Source of the DNA: an uncultured Veillonella sp.
Lineage (GTDB): Bacteria > Bacillota > Negativicutes > Veillonellales > Veillonellaceae
DNA length: 32,082 nucleotides
Assembly: GCA_900552715.1 (NCBI GenBank)
Contig: USAV01000010.1
Span: 1-32,082 of the forward strand
Reading direction: 5' to 3'
Shown here: positions 14,834-22,858 of the stretch, in pieces
Layout of the letters: the number at the start of each line of letters is the position of its first letter
Position numbering within the stretch: position 1 is the stretch's first letter
Translations under genes and position numbers: made by a program
The notes under the pieces: generated by a model
The model's database searches: none
What the model was told of the DNA's origin: nothing
What the model saw: the letters and a program-made list of their open reading frames with translations, nothing else

Positions 14834-15210
14834 GCCATCAGTTCATGGAGGTGGTAGTTATGGGAGTGTTAGGAAGACCAGTTCTGAAGGCGAAGTAAAT
14901 CATATGCCTGCTTATAAGGCTGTTAAATAGGGTGGTATGTCTGGGAGAGTCTCTACTATAAGAGTCCAGCAACATGGATGATAAAGGCAGATCACCGTAA
15001 AACAGCAAGTTGGGGAAGCTGGGCAAAAGCAAGTCAATGGCGATCACAGCAAGCTAAATTAATTGATAAAGATAAATTCGGAAAAGCAATGGAAATGGAT
15101 ATACGAGATATTAAGAGAAAATTTGGGAAAAATATAATAAAGGTATAAGTGAGATGATTGATTATGCAATTGGTGAAGGGCATATAACTAGGGCAAAGGT
15201 CGTAGATTAA
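14834..15210 (+). pseudogene. HNH/ENDO VII-like nuclease toxin, several lesions
   Basis: Pieces in three frames: GEVNHMPAYKAVK then TAG (14928-14930); a shift near 14955; SPATWMIKADHRKTASWGSW, QAKLIDKDKFGKAMEMDIRD, IKRKFGK; another shift near 15130; ISEMIDYAIGEGHITRAKVV to TAA 15208. The NHMPA, then ADHRxTASWG, then a MDIxDIxxKFG order matches a common nuclease domain of Rhs, MafB and haemagglutinin toxins. One nonsense codon and two shifts show it is dead, although most of its length remains. Confidence 0.65.
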
Positions 15211-15226
15211 AAAGGAAACATACAAA

Positions 15227-16078
15227 ATGTTGAAAATATTAAATAATTCTTTGGATGGAATTGTATTGGGTCAAAAAAAGGCTGACTTTGATGATGTTAT
15301 TTTAAATAATCCTAATTACTCATTAGAGTTTGATAGAAAACACAAGATACAATCTGATTCAGAATTGATTACTGTATCCTCCTTGAGGAATTGTGATGAA
15401 TTTTGCTTAAATAGAAAAGTTATTAACTTTTCAAATCTTGACAAATTTTTAGAAGAGGAGGATCCTCTAATAGAAGTTTCGGATGAAGAAAATTATTTTT
15501 ATATTTTTCCAAAATATAATTTAGTTTTATATGTTGACTATAAGGATAATTTGTTTCTGCAGATATTAATTTACGATGAGAGTATAAGAGATTTATATGA
15601 TAATAAAGGTAAAAAGTACTCAGACTTTCAAAAAAGTAAACTTAAAAACCCAGCTTTAAATCATGATAAATTAATATTTATTCCTTATAAGAGCATAGGC
15701 GATTTTGAATTAAATTGTTCTCTATCAGATGTTATAAGAAAATATGACATATCAAATAATGTTATCCCGAAGGTAAAAAATATTATAGAGATAAACAATT
15801 TTGTACTAAGGTTTGATAATGAAAAGTTAACTGAGGTTACAATTTTCAATGATAAGAAAGTAGAGCTTGCAATATACTATAATGAAATGGATATATCATC
15901 AAAAAAAGGGCTTACTGAGTTATTAAGTCAATATGAAGTTATTGAGAGAACGAAATCTAAATATCTTTTCAAAGAATTAGGTCTAGTTGTAGAAAAAGAT
16001 CTGTCCGAATTTCGTTTTTTTGAACAATCATTATTAAAATTTTGGGTAAATTTGCATAGACCTATTACTAGCTGGTAA
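15227..16078 (+). CDS. large putative immunity protein, unrecognised
   Basis: 283 residues, with AAGGAA before the ATG. Two similar halves are suggested: LDGIVLGQKKADFDDVIL near the start and SIGDFELNCSLSDVIRKYDI near residue 155, each followed by a YLxVDYKDN/FVLRFDNEKL-like strand pair. No signal peptide. The internal duplication suggests a bivalent or pseudo-dimeric inhibitor of the nuclease upstream. No known family is recognised. Confidence 0.55.
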   Translation: MLKILNNSLDGIVLGQKKADFDDVILNNPNYSLEFDRKHKIQSDSELITVSSLRNCDEFCLNRKVINFSNLDKFLEEEDPLIEVSDEENYFYIFPKYNLVLYVDYKDNLFLQILIYDESIRDLYDNKGKKYSDFQKSKLKNPALNHDKLIFIPYKSIGDFELNCSLSDVIRKYDISNNVIPKVKNIIEINNFVLRFDNEKLTEVTIFNDKKVELAIYYNEMDISSKKGLTELLSQYEVIERTKSKYLFKELGLVVEKDLSEFRFFEQSLLKFWVNLHRPITSW

Positions 16079-16093
16079 TCACAAGTGAGCTGT

Positions 16094-16165
16094 AGCAAGC
16101 CGTAACCTGCACAAAATCTTTAGTCCTGACGTAGGGTGTGTACAGTACGCACGTACGTGGTTTCG
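16094..16165 (+). repeat. cassette linker repeat, copy 9
   Basis: AGCAAGCCGTAACCTGCAC, then TCCTGACGTAGGGTGTGTAC and ACGCACGTACGTGG, running into core. A duplicated GAGCTGTAGC just before it suggests a small tandem copy. Confidence 0.8.
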
Positions 16166-16383
16166 CCTATCAAAACCACATCAACGAAGACGGCGAAAAC
16201 TGCCAACAAACCCACTACTTCCACTGCGACCAAATCGGCATCCCACGCGAGATTGCCAATAAGGACGGCAATCTGGTTTGGGGATTATTATGGTTGGGGC
16301 AAACTGAAGAGCGAAACCAACGTAACGGGTGTCCAAGAATACCTTTGAAAGATATACAACCAGACCCTATAGATTGGTGGTAA
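16166..16383 (+). pseudogene. rhs core fragment and toxin tail stub
   Basis: Core reads AYQNHINEDGENCQQ, HYFHCDQIGIPREIANKDG, then a frame shift in the FGDYYGWGKLK motif. 16345-16383 read RIPLKDIQPDPIDWW and TAA, probably the last residues of a toxin, ending 5 nt before the next ATG. Confidence 0.7.
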
Positions 16384-16388
16384 TAAAA

Positions 16389-16784
16389 ATGATATCAAAT
16401 GACATTCAAGAATTACTTAAAAATATTACAAAGTCTCTAATTAAAATCGAAACAAAAGAGTTAGATGCTTTAATTTCTAGACAGTTAACCCATATAGATA
16501 ATATTGATTTTCACAGATACGAAATATCCCATAGGAAAATTGAAAGTCTCAAATTTTCTTTCTGTTCATTTCGTGGTGCGTTCATAAGCTATAGTTCCTT
16601 TACTAATTGTAATTTTATTAATTGTTCTTTTATTACGGCAATAGTTTGTAATACAAAATTTACTAATTGTACATTTATTAATTGTGTATTCAGATCAATG
16701 CATATACAAGATCATTTAATATCTAACTGCTCTTTTCAAAACTGTCATATAGAAGATAATATATTTTCTACAAATAAAACATAA
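16389..16784 (+). CDS. pentapeptide-repeat immunity protein
   Basis: 131 residues. From about residue 57 the sequence falls into five-residue units with a central Phe: SFCSF, SSFTN, CNFIN, CSFIT, then TKFTN, CTFIN, CVFRS and later CSFQN, giving a short right-handed quadrilateral beta-helix of roughly three to four coils. Known members include the DNA-mimicking Qnr/MfpA gyrase protectors and the McbG immunity protein. Residues 1-50 are helical. The ATG at 16389 is preferred; an ATG at 16329 lies in core. Whether it protects a target or binds the toxin is unknown. Confidence 0.7.
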   Translation: MISNDIQELLKNITKSLIKIETKELDALISRQLTHIDNIDFHRYEISHRKIESLKFSFCSFRGAFISYSSFTNCNFINCSFITAIVCNTKFTNCTFINCVFRSMHIQDHLISNCSFQNCHIEDNIFSTNKT

Positions 16785-16787
16785 TTT

Positions 16788-16874
16788 ATGACAATGTTGA
16801 ATAAGGCATTCGGGCCGCCTTTTAGGTGGAAAAATTCCCATGTCTTATTGAATTACAGAAAGAAACTTTTAAAA
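16788..16874 (+). pseudogene. possible toxin tail overlapping the next gene's leader
   Basis: In one frame HSGRLLGGKIPMSY ends at TGA 16848-16850, a plausible toxin end. In another, the Imm26 frame is open back to an ATG at 16788. No core or linker lies here, so this cassette follows the pentapeptide gene directly. Confidence 0.35.
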
Positions 16875-17357
16875 ATGGCAAGAAAAAAACAGAAATGGCA
16901 GGTAGGCGATTATTTTGGCATTCCCATAGAAGATGATTTTTTAGCTGTTGGACAGATTCTTGGAAGATATGATTGGATAGGTGTAGCCTGCTTAATTACC
17001 AAAATGAAAATTTCCTCAAAAAACCTTCCTTTATATGAAGATATAAAAATAGATAAAAACGATGTTATTGCTGCTATGTTTATTACTGAAGAATCGTTAG
17101 ATAAAGGATTCTGGCCAATTATTCAACAAGGTATAGTAAATAAAAATATACTGAAACAATATTTTCCTAATATTGATTTAATTGAACAAGGAAATATTAT
17201 TGGTATTAATACCGAAGGTTCAGCTATTATTGATGATTTTATTAAAGCTTATTTTAGTCTAGCACCTTGGGATGACTGGCATGACCCAGAATACCTTGAT
17301 AAACTTCTTATTTCTCCTGACAAAAAACCTGAAAGTCTCATCTATAAGAACAAATGA
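16875..17357 (+). CDS. Imm26-like immunity protein
   Basis: 160 residues from the ATG at 16875 (189 from 16788). RKKQKWQVGDYFGIPIEDD, then FLAVGQILGRYDWIG and LITKMKIS match the immunity protein 26 opening (K-x-G-D-x-F-x-I-P-L-x-D-G, then a GxGxVxG strand). The start is chosen because Imm26 proteins begin a few residues before this motif. The C-terminal half (FSLAPWDDWHDPEYLDKLL) is less typical. Presumed cytoplasmic antitoxin for a lost toxin. Confidence 0.65.
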   Translation: MARKKQKWQVGDYFGIPIEDDFLAVGQILGRYDWIGVACLITKMKISSKNLPLYEDIKIDKNDVIAAMFITEESLDKGFWPIIQQGIVNKNILKQYFPNIDLIEQGNIIGINTEGSAIIDDFIKAYFSLAPWDDWHDPEYLDKLLISPDKKPESLIYKNK

Positions 17358-17454
17358 TCTATTCCAACTCAAAGCTTATCCTGTTATTGATATGTAATTA
17401 AATATTGAAAAATACTTAACACGATATCTTAACATTTGAATACAAAATACTAGC

Positions 17455-18104
17455 CGTTCCAATTGCAGAACCAATATGTCGACCGTGAGACGTGGCTGCG
17501 TTACAACCTGATGCGCTATTGCGAGCCTGATGCGGATCGGTTTGTGAATCAGGATCCGATTGGGTTGGAAGGAGGCTTTAACGTTTATCAGTTTGCATCG
17601 AATGCTCAAGACTGGATAGACCCAAGTGGAAATATAGCTTTTGTACCAATTCTGATTGCAATGGGAGTGGGCGCACTCACGGGTGCGGCAACTGATGCGG
17701 GTATGCAGGTCGCTTCTAATGTGATTAATGGTAAAGATTAGAACGACATTGATTATGAAAGTGTTGCACTCGGTGCCGGTATTGGTGCGATAGCAGGCCA
17801 TGTATTAGGCAAGGTAGGTAAATTGGCCATAGGTAAATGCCGAAACGCTTATGGCCCTTTTAGAAAATGGTATAGGAGAAAACCATCTTATAGTAGATCA
17901 GGAGGGTTTCGAACTAATAACTCTATCTCGTGGGGAGCTTCTCCGGCTAGAAATGGTAGATATGTTAACCAAATAGGAAATCCCAAATTGCGTCAATTTA
18001 ATCAGTATATTCGCAATAAAAGACTTCCTCCAGGTCGATTGTGGTGGAGGACACGAGACACTGGACATTTCAATATTAAAAGGTACATATATAAATTAAG
18101 GTGA
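17455..18104 (+). pseudogene. rhs core tip, pretoxin and toxin interrupted by one TAG
   Basis: Core: LQNQYVDRETWLRYN, VNQDPIGLEGG, WIDPSGN. Then a hydrophobic Gly/Ala-rich pretoxin, FVPILIAMGVGALTGAATDA, a TAG at 17739-17741, and in the same frame ESVALGAGIGAIAGHVLGKV, then a basic toxin with NPKLRQFNQYIRNKRLPPG and WRTRDTGHFN to TGA 18102-18104. Apart from the TAG the whole 215-codon stretch is open. The toxin family is not recognised; GHFN at the end may hold a catalytic His. Confidence 0.7.
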
Positions 18105-18107
18105 ACT

Positions 18108-19013
18108 ATGTATACAAAGATTAAAAGAGAGAGCAGTGAAAAAGAGACACAAAAAAATTTGAAAACTCTTCTGAACATAGTAAATAATTCTTCTTGTTAT
18201 CGTTGTTTTCTTAGTATAAGTGGTCAAGATTTAGATTTTTTTAGAAAGCTAAAAGAAAATACTAAAGTTAATTTAGTATGGAATGGTAATTTTAAAAAAG
18301 GAATATTAGGATTTTTATTGGGATTTATTCCTGATCGCATAGGAATAGTTGAATTTTTAAAACCAATTGATGAAGTTTTTTTTGAAGATACTTTATATGA
18401 CTGCGGCCCTTCAACAGTATCTATAGTGATTATGAAAGATCAAGATAAAATTCAGAACTTTATAAAATCATTTCAAGCTTCACCTGTTCCAGATGATTTT
18501 GAAGCAAGCGTACTCAAAGACCCCTACGCTTTAATCTACACTATTGGAATTAGTGATATTGATGATGGTATTAATCTTGAAGAGATAGTTACTATGACAA
18601 GTTTTTGGGTGGATAGATTAATAGATTCTCATGAATATATTATTAACGATAATAGAAATATTATACCAATTATTGTAATTGATAGTGGAGACGTTAGTCT
18701 ATTTGCCGATATCAAAGAAGCTGAATTATATTTAGAACCAGACGATGTCAAACAAAATGCTTATGAAATATTTAATAGAAATGGAGATTTATTAAAACCG
18801 ATTATATTAAAGAAGAGTAAAAAATTTCTTTTTGGTACCTTTGTAAAGGAGAGTATACAAATAATGCCATATATCCCTAATATAAATAATAAGGAATACC
18901 TCTTGGAATTATTATTCAAATTTTGTGATAATGTTAAAATTGAAGTACCAAAAGGAATTAATTTAAATAATTTAGTCGATAGGTTAATAAAAGAAATTGG
19001 TTTTACTAAATAA
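18108..19013 (+). CDS. large putative immunity protein, unrecognised
   Basis: 301 residues, starting 4 nt after the toxin TGA and so probably coupled. Segments of note: LLGFIPDRIGIVEFLKPIDE, DDFEASVLKDPYALIYTIGI, DIKEAELYLEPDDVKQNAYE and a helical C-terminus. The EAELYLEPDDV...YEIFNRNGDLL part resembles a domain seen in several uncharacterised immunity proteins that ends in 'YxIFDxxGRxL'. No membrane segment. It is the longest gene of the array. Confidence 0.55.
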   Translation: MYTKIKRESSEKETQKNLKTLLNIVNNSSCYRCFLSISGQDLDFFRKLKENTKVNLVWNGNFKKGILGFLLGFIPDRIGIVEFLKPIDEVFFEDTLYDCGPSTVSIVIMKDQDKIQNFIKSFQASPVPDDFEASVLKDPYALIYTIGISDIDDGINLEEIVTMTSFWVDRLIDSHEYIINDNRNIIPIIVIDSGDVSLFADIKEAELYLEPDDVKQNAYEIFNRNGDLLKPIILKKSKKFLFGTFVKESIQIMPYIPNINNKEYLLELLFKFCDNVKIEVPKGINLNNLVDRLIKEIGFTK

Positions 19014-19043
19014 TCGTAGTGTCAACTTTTAGAAGAGCAAGTG

Positions 19044-19105
19044 TAGCAAACCGTAGCCCGCATGTAGGGTGCCGTGCCCCAAGGTACGCCCCCAGTTTCT
19101 TCTTT
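19044..19105 (+). repeat. cassette linker repeat, copy 10, shortened
   Basis: AGCAAACCGTAGCCCGCATG, then TAGGGTGCCGTGCCCCAAGG and a TTTCTTC end. The middle of the element has been deleted. Confidence 0.65.
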
Positions 19106-19117
19106 CAATGGCTTACC

Positions 19118-19147
19118 AGGCCGTCTGAAAAACTTGTTAGACGGCCT
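19118..19147. terminator. AG-DUS hairpin
   Basis: AGGCCGTCTGAA at 19118-19129 is an exact AG-DUS; AGGCCGTCT (19118-19126) pairs with AGACGGCCT (19139-19147). A TTCTTTAATAA block follows at 19159, as at the other borders. Confidence 0.8.
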
Positions 19148-19194
19148 AAGTAATCATATTCTTTAATAACCCGATTTCCACGGCTTCTGCCGCA

Positions 19195-19308
19195 ACGGCT
19201 ATTAGGAACAACTAATATTGAAGGTAAAGTTGCACCTCAAGATTTGGGGTTGCCTGGTGGACAAACACAAAAATATATTAATGTCTTAGAAAGGTTAATA
19301 AGACAATG
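19195..19308 (+). pseudogene. toxin 3' tail overlapping the next start
   Basis: Reads LLGTTNIEGKVAPQDLGLPG then GQTQKYINVLERLIRQ, ending in a TGA that overlaps the next ATG (ATGA at 19306-19309). No family is recognised. The overlap shows that the original toxin-immunity coupling is preserved. Confidence 0.55.
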
Positions 19309-20004
19309 AATCAGGAGCAATTTATAAAAAAGATCAATATAGTTTTAGTCGAAATTGATAAAATGATTAATAATTGTGATGAATATAGTTATACAAATAA
19401 CCAGCAGTTGATTTCTATAAAAAATGAACTATATGACATGATTAACTATCTAAATTCAGAAAGTATTTTTCAACAAAAAAAAGGAAAAGAATTTTTATTG
19501 TCTCGGATAGTAATTGATTCTTGGCCATTTAATAATGAAGTTGGTAAACTCCTTGTAGAATTAGAAGAAGATTTCAATTCTTTGACAAGAAAAAATATAA
19601 AAATGTCTAAGTTAAAAATTTTGAATGAAACTCCTTTAGACTTTCAAGAAAAAAATTTTTTTGACGAATGGGAAGTCAGTTACCTTGATTTGATGGAAGT
19701 AAATCAAGGTTCTCCCTTAGTTGGAAGTCTATCCATTAATGGTCAAGTTATTATTAAAGAACAGGGGTTTGGAGGGCCGTTGTTGTATTTCAATAGAAAA
19801 ATATATATTCCAGTTTTCATTAGACGATTTTGCGTTGTGGGATTTAGGCTTGCAACATTAAATTTAGATAATTTATCAATTGGGTATATTGGGGGGATCG
19901 AAGACTTGGTTTATCTGAAAGAGATAAAAGATAATAGAATTTATTTCTATACAGATATATATAAAAGCACAGAAAAGAAATTAACTTTATATGAACAAAT
20001 ATAA
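19306..20004 (+). CDS. putative two-part immunity protein, unrecognised
   Basis: 232 residues. Residues 1-115 are helical (coiled-coil-like IDKMINNCDEYSYTNNQQL, then KGKEFLLSRIVIDSWPFNNE); the rest is strand-rich (SLSINGQVIIKEQGFGGPLL, YIPVFIRRFCVVGFRLATL, IGYIGGIEDLVYL). The start overlaps the toxin stop. The AGAAAGG at 19287 is a distant ribosome site, so coupling is likely. No known family. Confidence 0.55.
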   Translation: MNQEQFIKKINIVLVEIDKMINNCDEYSYTNNQQLISIKNELYDMINYLNSESIFQQKKGKEFLLSRIVIDSWPFNNEVGKLLVELEEDFNSLTRKNIKMSKLKILNETPLDFQEKNFFDEWEVSYLDLMEVNQGSPLVGSLSINGQVIIKEQGFGGPLLYFNRKIYIPVFIRRFCVVGFRLATLNLDNLSIGYIGGIEDLVYLKEIKDNRIYFYTDIYKSTEKKLTLYEQI

Positions 20005-20073
20005 CTCAAAGATATGCTGTAAACATCATAGCCAAAGGCCTTCCATGTTAATTAAATTTAAAGAATTTATTCA

Positions 20074-20187
20074 AAAGTATTGGATAAGTATAACAAAGCT
20101 CAAACAGATAGATACATGAGTAAGCAATTAACTAGAATTGGTGGTAAGGTTTTTGGAAAATACGGATCACGTAGTAAATGTGCATAG
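20074..20187 (+). pseudogene. toxin 3' tail, unrecognised
   Basis: 37 codons: KVLDKYNKAQTDRYMSKQLT, then RIGGKVFGKYGSRSKCA and TAG, 40 nt before the immunity start. Basic, probably the end of a nuclease or other toxin. The 20005-20073 stretch before it holds no readable core. Confidence 0.5.
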
Positions 20188-20227
20188 AAACTGATTGATA
20201 ACAAAAACTTATAAAAGGAAAAATAGA

Positions 20228-20791
20228 ATGAGTATTTTAAGTAATTATATAATTCAAGATTTAATCCAGAATGTATCTAAAGGAGTTACAGAGTCATTTA
20301 AATTTGTATTAGAAAGATATAATTCTAATGAAGTTTTTGCCTATACATTATATATTGATGACTATTGTTCATATCTGGGTTGGGCTGCTAACACTATTTC
20401 TCACTACGAAATAGAAAAAGTAAACTACCCAAAAGAAGACCAGCCTTTTATTAAATGGTATTACCCTCAATTTGCAATAGGACTTGGAGAGGTTCCTGAG
20501 AAAATAGATAGTATATTCAATAATGAGATTCAAAATATTCTTAATGATGGAAATACATTAATATCTGAAGATAATTTTGAGCAATATCAGGCGGAAGTAT
20601 ATGATTCAATTATAGAAGGAGTTAAAAAAGCGATAGCAAGCGTAGATAAGGAAAAAACAAAAAATGTAATATTTTTTGTTTCTATTGCAGATAGTGATAA
20701 TGCTGAAATTATGGAAAATTATTCTGCTGAACAACTAAATTCATATGATAAATTTCTTACGTTCAAAAATAGATTTCAAAGCAAGCCGTAG
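20228..20791 (+). CDS. DUF4303 family immunity protein, stop supplied by linker
   Basis: 187 residues; AAAGGA precedes the ATG at 20228 (an upstream frame to 20195 is ignored). EVFAYTLYIDDYCSYLGWAA, IKWYYPQFAIGLGEVPEKID, and KNVIFFVSIADSDNAEIMEN fit DUF4303 better than the copy at 9713. The last residues, SKP, and the TAG come from linker copy 11 (AGCAAGCCGTAG), so the native stop was lost and the linker now ends the protein. Probably still functional. Confidence 0.75.
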   Translation: MSILSNYIIQDLIQNVSKGVTESFKFVLERYNSNEVFAYTLYIDDYCSYLGWAANTISHYEIEKVNYPKEDQPFIKWYYPQFAIGLGEVPEKIDSIFNNEIQNILNDGNTLISEDNFEQYQAEVYDSIIEGVKKAIASVDKEKTKNVIFFVSIADSDNAEIMENYSAEQLNSYDKFLTFKNRFQSKP

Positions 20792-20862
20792 CCGTATGAA
20801 ACCTCCAATCCTGACGTAAGTATGCGCGGTACGCACGCACGCGGCTTCTGCTTCTCAGACAG
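20780..20862 (+). repeat. cassette linker repeat, copy 11
   Basis: AGCAAGCCGTAGCCGTATG, then CCTGACGTAAGTATGCGCGG and ACGCACGCACGCGG to a mutated uptake site CTTCTCAGACAGCCTC. Its first 12 bases are coding for the end of the DUF4303 gene. Confidence 0.8.
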
Positions 20863-20957
20863 CCTCGAAGAGAAAGCCGTCAGCAAACCCACTACTTCCA
20901 CCGCAACCAAATCGGTATCCCTCGAGAGATAACCGATAAAGATGGATCGACCCTAAA
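20863..20957 (+). pseudogene. rhs core fragment
   Basis: Reads SRQQTHYFHRNQIGIPREIT and DKDG, then jumps within a few bases to the cleavage motif WIDPKGL, skipping the entire WGRLK to VNQDPIGL part. Confidence 0.7.
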
Positions 20958-21182
20958 GGCTTGGCAGTTTTTGCAATACCCCTTATTGCCCCTGAATTGA
21001 TTGCGTTAAGTAAAGCTGCGCTTGTAACTTTAGGTATAGGTATTATTTATGAAAAAGGGAAAAAAGCTCTTGATACAGTAATGATGGCAGCAAATAGTAA
21101 TCAAGTAGATACTGGGGTTGCTAATCAAGTTTATGAAAAAATAAATGAGTATTTTCAAAGCACGGAAAAAATAATATGGTAA
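20952..21182 (+). pseudogene. cleavage motif, pretoxin and shortened toxin
   Basis: Open frame WIDPKGLAVFAIPLIAPELI, then ALSKAALVTLGIGIIYEKGK, then NQVDTGVANQVYEKINEYFQ and STEKIIW to TAA 21180-21182. The hydrophobic run is a typical pretoxin segment; the toxin after it is only about 30 residues, so its middle is probably deleted. The TAA lies 4 nt inside the next gene. Confidence 0.6.
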
Positions 21183-21988
21183 ATGATAGAATTTCAAGTT
21201 TTGACGCTTTTTTAGAATGTAAAGATCTATCAATCAATGACTTATTAGAAAAACTACTACATTCTAATACTATTATTCAATATGAAGCAGCAAAAAGACT
21301 ACAATTTTTTCAGTATAAAGAGATTATTGATATAATCAGAAATATCCTCTTAACAAGTCGATATAGTAAACATAGAGAAATTGCAAATTTTATTTTGGGA
21401 CAAATGCAAGAAAAACTTAGCACTACGGAATTGAAAGAAATTTTCTCTATATTAATTTACTCTATTCAAAATGACAAAAGTATTAAAGTGAAATCATCTG
21501 CAATATCTTCTTTAGGACATCTATTCAAAAAATATAATCTAGGAGAAGAAGAGTTTCGCACTATAGAAAATAATATTAGTTCAATTTGGAATATAAATAG
21601 ATATTCTATAATTATTTCTATTGCATTTAGTTCTGCCTATTTCCCAAAAAGAAATTATATAAAAGAATATCTTATAAAAAATTTAAACAGCAAGCATCAC
21701 AAAATTATTTCATGGGTATTGTATGGATTAAAAGGAAAACATAATAAATCAGAATCAATTGAAAATTTACTAATACATAAACTAAGCCAACTTAATGAAA
21801 AATCTTATATTTACAATGAAATTATTGCATTTTTAATTTCAATTAGTTCTAAAAAAGTTATCCCTTATATTGAAAAGACACTATTCACTCAAAGTAAAAT
21901 CGATGATGAAATTTATACTGAACTTAAAAATAATTTATCGGATGAATTTGCGGAATTAAGAAAACAATTATTAGAAGAATTTAAATAG
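21176..21988 (+). CDS. HEAT-like repeat putative immunity protein
   Basis: 270 residues, overlapping the toxin end by 7 nt (ATG 21176, toxin TAA 21180-21182). Helical pairs with HEAT-style spacing: IIDIIRNILLTSRYSKHREI then ANFILGQM, and SIQNDKSIKVKSSAISSLGH. Solenoid immunity proteins of this kind wrap their toxins or block targets. No specific family can be named. AT-rich like its neighbours. Confidence 0.6.
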   Translation: MVNDRISSFDAFLECKDLSINDLLEKLLHSNTIIQYEAAKRLQFFQYKEIIDIIRNILLTSRYSKHREIANFILGQMQEKLSTTELKEIFSILIYSIQNDKSIKVKSSAISSLGHLFKKYNLGEEEFRTIENNISSIWNINRYSIIISIAFSSAYFPKRNYIKEYLIKNLNSKHHKIISWVLYGLKGKHNKSESIENLLIHKLSQLNEKSYIYNEIIAFLISISSKKVIPYIEKTLFTQSKIDDEIYTELKNNLSDEFAELRKQLLEEFK

Positions 21989-22004
21989 TTTCTTGACGTA
22001 CGCC

Positions 22005-22070
22005 TCAACCGCAAATCTGTTTTCGTCTTCAAAACCAGTACGCTGACCGTGAGACGGGGCTGCATATATG
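22005..22070 (+). pseudogene. rhs core scrap
   Basis: LQNQYADRETGLH, about 15 core codons, then a change of frame into the toxin tail. No linker copy precedes it. Confidence 0.6.
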
Positions 22071-22157
22071 GTTTCAACAAAAAATAAGGATAAGCAAACG
22101 GATGTGGGTTCATCCAAAGGCGTTGCTCGCTTTATGACTTTAGCATTCAAAAATTGA
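22071..22157 (+). pseudogene. toxin 3' tail, unrecognised
   Basis: 28 codons reading VSTKNKDKQTDVGSSKGVAR then FMTLAFKN and TGA, 17 nt before the immunity ATG. No motif is recognised. Confidence 0.45.
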
Positions 22158-22174
22158 TTTTAAGGACGATAATT

Positions 22175-22846
22175 ATGAAAAGTAAAGAATTTATTCAAGG
22201 GCTTATTGAATATTTAAAAAATAATTTGAATATTCCTGATGCTAATTTTCTAAAAGATAGGATTAAATTTAAAAAAGGAAAATATGTTTATGGTGAAATA
22301 TCCTTTAGCAATTCTCGTACTTTCGAGGGGGTCATACTTCACCTATATGCATACAATTCTGAAATGGGAAATTTTTTCTCACAAAATGTTCCTCCTTATG
22401 ATAAATCGTCAAATCCATATGACTTAGTATTTGTACAACCATCTATCTCGCAGGCGCATTTTTTTAAAGCTCCCCCTATTACCTCATTTCCTTATGGAGA
22501 TACCATTAAATTACCTGAATCTGAGAATGATGCAAAAAACATCTATTCAGATGTATTAAAGCATTTGCAACAAGATCATATTCCAATCATTATGGCCTTC
22601 CATTCCGGTAGCAAAGAAGTTTTAAAATATTTAGCACTTTATCCAGAGGCTTTTCGTTTTAAAGCATTAACCGCTATTTTTATTATAAATAAGAATGAAT
22701 TACCACTAAATGATCCTTTAATACAGAATATTTTATTGTTTGATAAAAAAGTATTAGAAAATGATAATGGATTGTTTAGTAAGCATGATTTGATCTTCCT
22801 GGAAAATTCTTTTGACCAAAAACTAAAACAACAAATTATGCAATAA
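22175..22846 (+). CDS. putative immunity protein, unrecognised
   Basis: 223 residues, with AAGGA 8 nt before the ATG at 22175 (an upstream ATG at 22154 lies in the toxin tail). SKEFIQGLIEYLKNNLNIPD opens the protein; the middle is strand-rich with PPYDKSSNPYDLVFVQPSIS; the end has IPIIMAFHSGSKEVLKYLAL. The HSGSK turn hints at a Rossmann-like or papain-fold relative, but nothing firm. Linker copy 12 starts 13 nt after the stop. Confidence 0.55.
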   Translation: MKSKEFIQGLIEYLKNNLNIPDANFLKDRIKFKKGKYVYGEISFSNSRTFEGVILHLYAYNSEMGNFFSQNVPPYDKSSNPYDLVFVQPSISQAHFFKAPPITSFPYGDTIKLPESENDAKNIYSDVLKHLQQDHIPIIMAFHSGSKEVLKYLALYPEAFRFKALTAIFIINKNELPLNDPLIQNILLFDKKVLENDNGLFSKHDLIFLENSFDQKLKQQIMQ

Positions 22847-22858
22847 TTAGTCCTTGTA

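Noticed and set aside
16788..16874. The upstream start of the Imm26-like gene
   Set aside because: The extra 29 residues overlap a probable toxin tail in another frame and precede the usual start of the family motif, so the later ATG is preferred.
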